Positions 16,251-24,218 of a stretch of 64,000 bases of DNA are shown piece by piece. This DNA comes from Marinagarivorans cellulosilyticus. Its GTDB lineage: Bacteria > Pseudomonadota > Gammaproteobacteria > Pseudomonadales > Cellvibrionaceae. The position numbers and the translations under genes were made by a program. The stretch's first letter is position 1. Each line of letters opens with the position of its first letter. Below the pieces are notes generated by a model. The model was not told the origin of the DNA. It saw only the letters and a list, made by a program, of their open reading frames with translations, and did no database searches. Where the stretch lies: assembly GCF_021655555.1 (NCBI RefSeq), contig NZ_AP023086.1, positions 2,200,685 through 2,264,684 on the forward strand, given 5' to 3'.

Positions 16251-18065
16251 ATGAAACAAGGTCTTACTCAGTGGTCTACCACTCTAGCTAAGGGCATGGG
16301 GGTTAGTGCGCTCGCCATGGCCATGGCTGCATGTACTGGTGGCACCACCTCTAGTTCCTCCGAGCAGCAAACGCAAAGCTCTGCACCGGTTATTACCTCT
16401 TCGGCTAATAATGTAAGCAGTGCGCCAGTTGTTACTTCTAGTAGCATGGCTACGGCATCTTCCACTCCTAGTCTAGCGGATGATGATGTGGCTATTGTCG
16501 CCAATTACGATGGCAATATTCCATTGCTAGCAGCTAAAGGCCGGCCTGGCGCGCCTTTGCAAACTGACGGTAACCCATTTCAAGATTCGTACTTTTACTT
16601 GAGTCCAGATATCAAAACAATGATGGATTACTCGCTTGAGATCGCAGGTGATGGCGGCGCCATGACCGATAAAATCAAGTACGTTCAGCACCAGCCAAGC
16701 GCTATTTGGATGGACTCTACAGCAACGATTGGCGGGGACATTGAAGCTGGTCGTCGATCGTTAGTTCAGCATCTTGATGCCGCTGTAGCACAACAAAATT
16801 ACTATGCTGAACAAGATGGTCAAATCTCTCCAATGACTGTTGTAGTAATTGTTTATAACTTGCCCGATCGTGATTGTGCGGCTTTTGCTTCTAACGGCAA
16901 GCTTTACGAAGTGGGCAAGCCACAAGATCCTATGCCTAATGATGGCATGGCCCGCTACCGCGATGAGTATCTAGGCCAAATTCTGGATGCGTTCCAAGCT
17001 AAGCCTGAATTTGCAAACTTGCGCCTTGTTGCCATGTTAGAGCCAGACTCATACCCCAATATGATTACCAATACCGATCTAAACCCTGACGGCCCAGCTT
17101 TGACGTGGCCCGCGTTAACTTCTGCAAGCGGCGAAACTTACTGTGATAGCTTGCTGACGAAATACTCTTCGCCAGGTCTAGAGTCTGGTTTGGGTGTTTA
17201 TGGTCATGGTTTGCAAATTGCTATTGAAGAGCTCGCAAAAATCGATAACACCTATACCTATCTTGATATTGCACATGCTGGCTGGTTAGGTTGGGATGGC
17301 AATCTAGAGCGTGGCGTAGAAGGCTTTATTAAATTAATTGCAGGTGCTAACACCGACGGCATTAGTGGCTTCAGTAAAGTACGTGGTTTTGCATCAAATA
17401 CGTCTGGCTACACACCACTTGAAGAGCCTGCTATCTCCAACGCTGACGGCGATAAAATGGATTTGGCTGATTTCTATGAGTGGAACTCTGCGGTTGATGA
17501 GATGACCTATATCGACCGCTTTAACGCTGCTGTGAAATCTGAGCAACCGGGCTTTAATCCAGGGTTTATTATCGATACTGCGCGTAATGGCTGGGGTCGC
17601 CCTGGTCGCCCAACACCAGGTAGCGGTAGTCGCGGCACTAATTTGAGTGACAAAGTTGATCTGCGTGCGCACCGAGGCCACTGGTGTAATGTTGATAAAG
17701 CGGGTGTTGGTGAAACTTCAAAAGCATCACCTGATAGCTCACGTCCCCACTTGGATGCGTTCTTTTGGATGAAGCCACCGGGTGAAGCTGACGGTATTTC
17801 GTTTGATGTTAAGGATTACCCTAAAGGGGGAGCTGCATACAATGCGCTTGATGCAGTTGATAAAGAAGTTGTGGATTCTGCCGCTAACCCCATTTACGAA
17901 GGTAAAGCTTTAGATACTATGTGTATTCCTGGATCTATTCGTGATGGCGATAAAGCAACTGAGCCTATGCCTTTCCTTTCTCCTCATGCGGGCGGTTGGT
18001 TTCATAAGCAGTTTATTGAATTGATTAACAATGCTTACCCGCCATTGGGCACCTCTGACTACTAA
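16251..18065 (+). CDS. GH6 cellulase (cellobiohydrolase/endoglucanase), lipoprotein with Ser-rich linker
   Basis: 604 residues from ATG 16251 (GAGGA ribosome site). The signal peptide ends MAMAAC, so Cys 28 is probably lipidated, tethering the enzyme to the cell surface. Residues 31-75 are a Ser/Thr-rich linker. The catalytic domain has both GH6 signatures: VYNLPDRDC (201-209, catalytic Asp 208) and LEPDS (263-267, Asp 266). The GHWCN segment and FFWMKPPGEADG (505-515) resemble bacterial Cel6B-type inverting exocellulases. No carbohydrate-binding module is present in this chain. It has its own terminator. GH6 enzymes cleave beta-1,4-glucan; exo versus endo mode cannot be read with certainty. 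Confidence 0.93.
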   Translation: MKQGLTQWSTTLAKGMGVSALAMAMAACTGGTTSSSSEQQTQSSAPVITSSANNVSSAPVVTSSSMATASSTPSLADDDVAIVANYDGNIPLLAAKGRPGAPLQTDGNPFQDSYFYLSPDIKTMMDYSLEIAGDGGAMTDKIKYVQHQPSAIWMDSTATIGGDIEAGRRSLVQHLDAAVAQQNYYAEQDGQISPMTVVVIVYNLPDRDCAAFASNGKLYEVGKPQDPMPNDGMARYRDEYLGQILDAFQAKPEFANLRLVAMLEPDSYPNMITNTDLNPDGPALTWPALTSASGETYCDSLLTKYSSPGLESGLGVYGHGLQIAIEELAKIDNTYTYLDIAHAGWLGWDGNLERGVEGFIKLIAGANTDGISGFSKVRGFASNTSGYTPLEEPAISNADGDKMDLADFYEWNSAVDEMTYIDRFNAAVKSEQPGFNPGFIIDTARNGWGRPGRPTPGSGSRGTNLSDKVDLRAHRGHWCNVDKAGVGETSKASPDSSRPHLDAFFWMKPPGEADGISFDVKDYPKGGAAYNALDAVDKEVVDSAANPIYEGKALDTMCIPGSIRDGDKATEPMPFLSPHAGGWFHKQFIELINNAYPPLGTSDY

Positions 18066-18107
18066 GTGATAACTTAGCTTCATCAAAACCAGATTTTTCT
18101 GGCTTTA

Positions 18108-18136
18108 AAAACGGCGCTTTCAAGCGCCGTTTTTTT
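18108..18136 (+). terminator. Rho-independent terminator of the GH6 gene
   Basis: ACGGCGCTT (18111-18119) pairs with AAGCGCCGT (18122-18130) and is followed by seven T residues, 43 bases past the cellulase stop. Confidence 0.92.
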
Positions 18137-18533
18137 ATGCCTGTTATATGCCCCTTATTTCAAATGTGAATTAAAAGTCGGTATTGGTCTTTCAGTTCAA
18201 CATCTAATATCCTGCTAAATATTGATGATTCAAAAATAGAGAAAAGCTATTCTGTGTTTTAAGGCACTGTTTTTTTTGCCTTGGAGTAAGGTAATGTTTA
18301 AAACGTCTAACGCGTTTAAAAGGCTAATGGTGCCGCTCGTGGTGTTGGCGCTTTCGTTAGGCGCTAGTTTTTAAAGCCTAGTGACTGGTGTTGCTGGTTT
18401 TTTTGACTTATGACGTGAAAACAATCTTTTGTTCACGTTAGGCTGCGCAGCTTTGCAGGCTGGCATACCATTGTTTGGTGGCATCAATTAGACTCCCTCC
18501 AAAATAATTACAATGGCATGAGAGGGCAGTACT
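18137..18533. other. Intergenic region before the molybdenum hydroxylase operon
   Basis: About 400 bases containing a small signal-peptide-like frame (18294-18374) and an imperfect hairpin ACGTGAA...TTCACGT (18413-18438). The ribosome site AGAGGG for the next gene is at 18521-18526. Confidence 0.5.
18294..18374 (+). CDS. Possible 26-residue signal-peptide-like small protein
   Basis: ATG at 18294 follows GGAGTAAGG at suitable spacing. The product begins MFKTSNAFKR and continues with a hydrophobic run VPLVVLALSLGASF before a stop: a basic n-region and one hydrophobic segment. It could be a small membrane peptide, a leader frame, or the surviving start of a lost exported protein. No homology is claimed. 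Confidence 0.35.
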   Translation: MFKTSNAFKRLMVPLVVLALSLGASF

Positions 18534-21239
18534 TTGTTAGCTGATGATGGGGTAGACCAACATAAAAGGCGCTTTATAAGAACATTGGCTGGTGGCTCTG
18601 CCGTGGGGTTAACGGTTTCGAGTTTGCCGGCAAGCCTAGCGGCCAACGCTCGTGAACTTGAGCGTACGGGGGCTAGCCCTGCTTACCAGCCATCTTGGGC
18701 TCCGGAGCCTGGCAAGGCGGTGCAGCGTATTGATGGTTTGCCAAAGGTCTTGGGGCAAAAATTGTATGCTAGGGATTTTCGCGCAAAAGACATTCCTGCT
18801 TGGCCCAATAAAGAATACATCGTGCATCCATTGCGTTGTGACCGAATAGATAGTGTTGTAACGGGCTATAGCTATAGCATGTTACCCAAGGCACTGCAGC
18901 CCATTGCCGTTGTTGATGCGGCTAAACTAGCTGCAGATAACATGAGCCTTGGCGGCGGCATGAGTAAGCCTTTTTTTACCGCTATTAATAAAATGCCTGA
19001 TTATTATGGCCAGCCGGTGGCCTTGTTAATTTTTAGTAGCTTTGATGTTTATCGCAAGGCATTAAAAATTCTACAATTTAATAAACAGTGCATCGCGTAC
19101 CAGTTTTCTTCCGCTAGCCAACCGGTCAGTGATTACAGCCCGAATAGTAATTATGTGCGTGATGCCGCACAAGGCTTTAGCAAGGTTGCCAGTGATGATT
19201 ACGCCACCCGTTACCCTGCTATAGCGAATAGTATTCGTGATGACATTGCCTCGGCGGATGACTTGGGTTGGCAGTGTTTCCATCAAAAATTTAAAACCCA
19301 AGTGATGGACCCCATGTTTATGGAGCCTGAGGCGGGGCTGGCATGGTACGATAGTCAAAAAAATAAGTTACATTTACTTCTGGGTACGCAATCCCCCGTA
19401 GGCGATATAGCGGGTGCTGCAGAAATTTTTAGCGCTGATAATTGTGCATACCCGTTATATAAAGACGATGCTGTCGAACTTATTTCGTGTTACCCCGGTG
19501 GAGGCTTTGGCGGCCGAGATAAATCATATTTCACAATGTATTTAGCTATGGCTGCGCCTTATGCTAAAGGTGCAGTTTTGCGTTGGTCGCATACCCGCTT
19601 CGAACAATTTCAAGTTGGCCTTAAACGGCATAAAACCGATTTTTGGGAAACTTTGGCTTTTGATAAAAGCGGACGCATGCAAGCGCTGGAATGCGACTTT
19701 GTTATGAATGGCGGTGGCCGAGAAAACCTGAGCCCTTATGTTGCTCAGCTGGCAGCGTTGAGTAGTTTTTGTGCTTACGATATCCCCAAAGCTGTGGCGA
19801 CAGCCAAGGCTACCAATACTAAAGATATTTTAGGCGGTTCACAGCGCGGCTTTGGCGGCCCGCAAGCATTTTTAGCAATAGAAACCCTAATTGATGAAGC
19901 GGCCTATTACTTTAAAAAGAGCCCTTTTAACCTGCGCAGGAAGAATTTATTAACATCTAATAGCCAAACCATTACAGGTGCGCCAATAACACAAGATTTA
20001 CAACTCACAGAAATTTTAGACCAACTAGAGGTTCACTCTTTATGGCGCGATCGTAAAAAAGTGCAGCGTGAATACCGCCGCGAAGGTTTGCGCTATGGCG
20101 TGGGGTTAGCATTATCGAACGAAGCTTATGGTACCAGTGGCGACGGCATGTTTGGTGGTGTGCAACTAAACCGTGATGGCACACTTACCGTACGCACCCC
20201 TTATATAGATATGGGCAATGGCGCAGCCACGGCACTGGGGTTAGCGCCAGCAAGGTATTTAGGTTTGAATGCCAGCCATATAAAAATGGGAGATGCCGCG
20301 TATTTTGATGCTTTAGGGCTAACAACTTCAAGTAGCCAGTCATCAGCGGATAATTACGTTATTAAAGCGTCGGGGTCGGCGAGCGCTTGTTTGGGCGCTT
20401 TTTACCAATATCATGTGGTTGAGCAGGCAGGGTTAGCTTTTTTACTCGAGGCAGTATTGCCGGCTGTTATTCACTTGCTGGGGCGCACGTTATCCCATGA
20501 CGATTTACGTTGGCAGGATGGCTATTGTATTGTTGAGGGGCAATCGCCTATTGATTGGAGCTCTATTGTTGCTGTTATCTTCGATCAGCGTTTACCCACT
20601 TATGCTGCTGTGCATGCTTCTTTTGTCGGGCAGTTTTCACTCGGTAATTTTCGGTTTTCGGCGTTAACAAAAATAAACCCAAGTTTAACTTTGCCACTAG
20701 ATTACATTGCAGTCGGTACCGATGAATTTAATCTGCAACCTGTTAAGCGCTTAAAGGTGGTTAACCCGCCGCCAGAAGCCTTTAACTATGGCCGCAGCAC
20801 TTATGCGCCTTGTGGGGCATTGGTTGCTGTCATGGTAAACCCAAATACGGGTGATGTAAGAGTGCGTGATTGCGTTAGTGTATTAAGTGCTGGTGTACAG
20901 CATTGCCCCGAGTTAATTAGCGGCCAATCGCAAGGGGGGGTTGCAATGGCAATAGGTTATGCCTTGCTGGAAGACTGCCCTATTAGCGCCGACGGGCCTG
21001 GTAACGGCTTGTGGAATTTAAATCGTTACCACTTAGCCAAAATGGCCGATGTTCCTAAAAACCAGCAGCTAATCGTATTACCGCCGGGTAAAGGCGAAAC
21101 TACAGCACGCGGTATTGCCGAGGCCGTTATGTGCCCGATTGCGCCGGCTATTTTAAATGCTTTAGCCATGGCGATAGATGGTCATCGCTTTACGCAGTTG
21201 CCAGTTAAAAATAGCCATATTCTGGAGGCTTTAGCATGA
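18534..21239 (+). CDS. Molybdopterin-binding large subunit of a xanthine-dehydrogenase-family (IorB/AldH-like) oxidoreductase, Tat-exported
   Basis: 901 residues from a TTG start: AGAGGG lies seven bases upstream and no ATG or GTG precedes the export signal. The N-terminus KRRFIRTLAGGSAVG is a twin-arginine signal, so the folded enzyme is periplasmic. The molybdenum-cofactor loop CYPGGGFGGRDKS is near residues 320-330 and the catalytic Glu is in PGKGETTARGIAEA near 850. QRGFGGPQA is a second cofactor segment. The family (isoquinoline 1-oxidoreductase, periplasmic aldehyde dehydrogenases) hydroxylates N-heterocycles or oxidises aldehydes, without an FAD subunit. Overlaps the iron-sulfur subunit by ATGA. 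Substrate unknown. Confidence 0.9.
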   Translation: MLADDGVDQHKRRFIRTLAGGSAVGLTVSSLPASLAANARELERTGASPAYQPSWAPEPGKAVQRIDGLPKVLGQKLYARDFRAKDIPAWPNKEYIVHPLRCDRIDSVVTGYSYSMLPKALQPIAVVDAAKLAADNMSLGGGMSKPFFTAINKMPDYYGQPVALLIFSSFDVYRKALKILQFNKQCIAYQFSSASQPVSDYSPNSNYVRDAAQGFSKVASDDYATRYPAIANSIRDDIASADDLGWQCFHQKFKTQVMDPMFMEPEAGLAWYDSQKNKLHLLLGTQSPVGDIAGAAEIFSADNCAYPLYKDDAVELISCYPGGGFGGRDKSYFTMYLAMAAPYAKGAVLRWSHTRFEQFQVGLKRHKTDFWETLAFDKSGRMQALECDFVMNGGGRENLSPYVAQLAALSSFCAYDIPKAVATAKATNTKDILGGSQRGFGGPQAFLAIETLIDEAAYYFKKSPFNLRRKNLLTSNSQTITGAPITQDLQLTEILDQLEVHSLWRDRKKVQREYRREGLRYGVGLALSNEAYGTSGDGMFGGVQLNRDGTLTVRTPYIDMGNGAATALGLAPARYLGLNASHIKMGDAAYFDALGLTTSSSQSSADNYVIKASGSASACLGAFYQYHVVEQAGLAFLLEAVLPAVIHLLGRTLSHDDLRWQDGYCIVEGQSPIDWSSIVAVIFDQRLPTYAAVHASFVGQFSLGNFRFSALTKINPSLTLPLDYIAVGTDEFNLQPVKRLKVVNPPPEAFNYGRSTYAPCGALVAVMVNPNTGDVRVRDCVSVLSAGVQHCPELISGQSQGGVAMAIGYALLEDCPISADGPGNGLWNLNRYHLAKMADVPKNQQLIVLPPGKGETTARGIAEAVMCPIAPAILNALAMAIDGHRFTQLPVKNSHILEALA

Positions 21240-21817
21240 GTGTAAATAATACAGGGGTACAGTTTTACGTAAATGGTAAAGTCGCTACAGCAAAAGCAGA
21301 CGATGCCGATATGGCGTTGGTAGATTATTTGCACGAGCGAGAAAACTTAACGGGCACAAAATTTTGTTGCGGTGTGGGTGTATGCCGTGCCTGTACGGTA
21401 GCTGTGCGAAATCAGAAAGATGCGCCGTTGGAAAAAGCCTTGTCGTGCTCAACCCCACTCAGTGCGATTAACGGTATGCATGTGTACACGGTGGAATCGC
21501 TCGGTAATCAGGACCAATTAGCGCCATTACAGGACGCTTTTTTAAAGCATTTTTCTTTTCAATGTGGTTACTGCACCTCGGGTTTTTTAATGGCGGCTAC
21601 TGCTTTATTGGAGCATTTGGCTGTTACCAAAATCGAAGAGCGTGAATTAGATAATATGATCGAGAAATGGATTGGTGGCAATATTTGTCGGTGCACCGGT
21701 TATATTCGTTATATAGCAGCAATTCGGGAGGTTGCTTTACCTGTCGTTAGGCATACAGCTGCGTTGGCGGCTACCCCAGTGAGTGTGAAATTGGCCGGAG
21801 GCGCTATCAATGGGTAA
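21236..21817 (+). CDS. [2Fe-2S] small subunit of the molybdenum hydroxylase
   Basis: 193 residues. A plant-ferredoxin-like cluster is bound by Cys 45, 50, 53 and 71 (TKFCCGVGVCRACTV, then LSC), and the second cluster by Cys 110, 113, 151 and 153 (FQCGYCTSGF; GNICRCTGY). It passes electrons from the molybdenum centre to an outside acceptor. It lacks its own signal peptide, so it would cross the membrane with the Tat-signalled large subunit, as is known for such dimers. The start overlaps the large-subunit stop by four bases and the end overlaps the cytochrome gene by eight. Confidence 0.95.
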   Translation: MSVNNTGVQFYVNGKVATAKADDADMALVDYLHERENLTGTKFCCGVGVCRACTVAVRNQKDAPLEKALSCSTPLSAINGMHVYTVESLGNQDQLAPLQDAFLKHFSFQCGYCTSGFLMAATALLEHLAVTKIEERELDNMIEKWIGGNICRCTGYIRYIAAIREVALPVVRHTAALAATPVSVKLAGGAING

Positions 21818-22823
21818 CGATTGTTTGCATTTAAAGCGCATATTACTAATGGCATGCATGGCATTATTGGGGCTGGGCGGTTGCAGTAAAATTGAAACGC
21901 AAAAGGCGGCTAGCGAGCCAGAAACACTTTTGCAATATGGCCAAATGTGTACCGATTTAATTGGTGAAATTCCTGCCTTTAATTGTAATGATGGCGAAGT
22001 TGTACCCATTACGGTTAACGGTGAAATTCCAAAAGATTACAGCAAGGTAACAACGTGTGATAAACCTGCCATGTTGCCTTATGCTGACGATACCTTTGGC
22101 CAGTGTACGCCATATTCTAAAGTGTTGGATTTGTCCCGTGGGGAGGTACAGATATCGGCTTTTTGCCGCAGAGAGTATTTACGAGAACCACAAAGCCCGC
22201 TGTACGACGAAGTTGATATTATTTTGCATAGCGTGGCCACTGGTGATACTTGTTGGTTTCATGCGGAATCGCCAGAAGGTGATAGCGCTGGTTTTGATGC
22301 CAGCCGTGTACCGCCCCCGAACGAAAAAATACCGCCGGCAGGCCGCGTAAGCGCTGAGCAATTTTGGTGGACACCGCAAGCTACTGCCACGAAAGAATGT
22401 GGTAGTTGCCACGATGCCGACCCTTTTATGTATAGCCCTTATATTGGCCAAGTTTGGCATAAAGTACCGACCGACCCTTGGGGGTATTACAATAATTATA
22501 TTGGTTCAGCTTTTAATTCATGGCCAGAGCCCCAGGCAATAACAACGCGCGATAATACCTGCAACGGTTGCCATCGCATTGGCAATTTAAACAGTTGCGA
22601 CATGGGCATAATTGCATCTGCCGCTGGGCGCATGCCAATTAAAGGTGCGAATGAACGCGGCAATACATATCCTTTAAATCATTGGATGCCTGCGGATAAT
22701 TTTCACTCAGAAGTTTTTTGGAATACGGTTTATAGCAATTCCGTCGATGCATTATTATCGTGTTGCGCAGACCCAAATCAAACAGGCTGCAAGTTGACGC
22801 CGATAACGGGGCGGGACTTTTAG
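21810..22823 (+). CDS. Diheme c-type cytochrome-like lipoprotein, predicted electron acceptor
   Basis: 337 residues. GGAGG lies eight bases before ATG 21810. The lipobox LGLGGC puts Cys 25 at the mature N-terminus. Two haem motifs, CGSCH (197-201) and CNGCH (251-255), sit in the C-terminal half; the rest is Cys-rich (for example FCRRE, TCWFH, SCCADP) and does not look like a class I cytochrome. In aldehyde dehydrogenase complexes of acetic acid bacteria a cytochrome c is the third subunit, so the position supports the same role here: taking electrons from the [2Fe-2S] protein to the respiratory chain or another partner. Confidence 0.75.
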   Translation: MGNDCLHLKRILLMACMALLGLGGCSKIETQKAASEPETLLQYGQMCTDLIGEIPAFNCNDGEVVPITVNGEIPKDYSKVTTCDKPAMLPYADDTFGQCTPYSKVLDLSRGEVQISAFCRREYLREPQSPLYDEVDIILHSVATGDTCWFHAESPEGDSAGFDASRVPPPNEKIPPAGRVSAEQFWWTPQATATKECGSCHDADPFMYSPYIGQVWHKVPTDPWGYYNNYIGSAFNSWPEPQAITTRDNTCNGCHRIGNLNSCDMGIIASAAGRMPIKGANERGNTYPLNHWMPADNFHSEVFWNTVYSNSVDALLSCCADPNQTGCKLTPITGRDF

Positions 22824-22982
22824 GCACTGTGGCGATAGGTTGTGCGGTGTTAGGTTAATATTAATGATAAGGGCGCATGGCTGTAATGCACTAGTCACCG
22901 CTTCAGCGCCGATAACTCTGTTCAGTAATAGTAATTTGGATAACAGTTTTTTTACTTTTATAGGGGCGTTTATTAAGTTGTG

Positions 22983-23279
22983 CTATTTGTTGTCTTGGCT
23001 GTAAAAACGAACAAAGCGGCCGATCATTAATCGCATTTGGGCGAGCATGGCCACTATAAAGCCTACGCCGCCAATAATGAGGCCGGCCAAAACGCAAAGC
23101 TCTTGCTCGATGGAGGCAGGCATATTGTTATTGGCCACAATAATAAGGCCTAAGCCTATCGCAAAACCAATAACACCTAAGCGAAACTGTTTGAAAATTA
23201 GTTTGGGGTCGGCGCTGTAGTGCACAATAAGCGCCTGCCAATAGCGGCTGTTGCGTAGTGCCACAAAATATTTAAGCAT
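22983..23279 (-). CDS. Small membrane protein with two transmembrane segments
   Basis: 98 residues, not assigned to a family. Two hydrophobic stretches (about residues 34-52, FRLGVIGFAIGLGLIIVA, and 62-82, CVLAGLIIGGVGFIVAMLA) are separated by a short polar loop, with basic ends. The start overlaps the moaE stop by eight bases, so it is co-transcribed with moaE. Function unknown. Confidence 0.6.
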   Translation of the reverse strand: MLKYFVALRNSRYWQALIVHYSADPKLIFKQFRLGVIGFAIGLGLIIVANNNMPASIEQELCVLAGLIIGGVGFIVAMLAQMRLMIGRFVRFYSQDNK

Positions 23280-23793
23280 TATTGCTTAGCCAGCGGGTGG
23301 CGGCATGTTGATCGCTTTCTTTGGCTTCGACCCATTTATCGCCTTCTTTTTTCCAAAAAGGTGCCTGTGTTTTTAATAAATCGATAATGCAATGGCAGGC
23401 TTCAAAAGCGGCCTGCCGATGAGCGCTAGCGACGCCAACAAATACAATTTGCGCGCAAGAGCTTAGCTTGCCTACACGGTGGATCACCGTAACTGCATCA
23501 AGTGGCCATTGTTTGCAGGCATTATTGGCTATTTGCTCAAGTACTTGCTCTGTCATCCCTGGGTAATGCTCTAACTCAAAGTTTGTTTTGCCGTGGGCTG
23601 TATTGGCTGTGGTGGGCGCGAATTCGCGTACCAACCCTGTGAATGTAACTACAGCGCCTATTGCTGAGGAAACCCGCAATTGTTGATATTGCAGGTTTTG
23701 ATCAAAGTCTTCACTTTGCACGCTAATACGTATTTGGGGTTGTTGCTTTTCCATTGGTGCCATTTTGTCTGCTGTGTTGGAATTAATTGCCAT
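23272..23793 (-). CDS. moaE: Molybdopterin synthase catalytic subunit
   Basis: 173 residues. MoaE, with thiocarboxylated MoaD, inserts the dithiolene sulfurs into precursor Z to make molybdopterin. Family signatures: GAVVTFTGLVRE, FELEHYPGMTE, VIHRVGKL, VFVGVASAHRQAAFEAC and the C-terminal APFWKKE with active-site Lys. A polar N-terminal extension of about 15 residues precedes the usual start. Placed next to, but facing away from, the molybdenum hydroxylase genes; moaD and moaC are not adjacent. Confidence 0.95.
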   Translation of the reverse strand: MAINSNTADKMAPMEKQQPQIRISVQSEDFDQNLQYQQLRVSSAIGAVVTFTGLVREFAPTTANTAHGKTNFELEHYPGMTEQVLEQIANNACKQWPLDAVTVIHRVGKLSSCAQIVFVGVASAHRQAAFEACHCIIDLLKTQAPFWKKEGDKWVEAKESDQHAATRWLSNNA

Positions 23794-24218
23794 TTTCCGC
23801 GCTTACTGGTCGAGCGCTAGTGGTGCGCTTAGTCGTGTTAGCCTAGCCTGTTTCACAGGCACGGTGATACTAAGGTATTACTTTGCTTAGTGTTAGCCAA
23901 TAGCGCGGTTGCGTCCAGTAATTAAGTGGAGTTGGGTGAAATAGCGCCTATAACTGTTGGGGCTACTGCAGGGGGACTGTCACGCAATGCGTGGATTTTT
24001 GTGATGTGGTTATTAGATCTTTGGTTCAAAACAGTTCTACTAGTGAGTCTTCTTGTTTCTTCACATCTGCCGCCATACAATTGGTGGATAAATAATCAAT
24101 AATTATACTTTTAGCGTTATTTGAAGCGTTTAGGAATATTACTTTTACACGGTAGTGACGGCTTAGCTAGGACCCGCTCGTAACGAGAAAGTGTTTTTTA
24201 ACCCAAACGAGAATAATT
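23794..24218. other. Divergent promoter region, no gene seen
   Basis: About 425 bases between moaE and the polyserine lipoprotein gene. I see no coding frame or convincing riboswitch. CGAGAATAATT just before 24219 is the probable ribosome site of the next gene. Confidence 0.5.

Noticed and set aside
18413..18438. ACGTGAA...TTCACGT hairpin containing the exact arm TGTTCACG
   Set aside because: The arms are in everted order with a long spacer, so it is not the 19-base AbiE dyad; no T run, so not a terminator.
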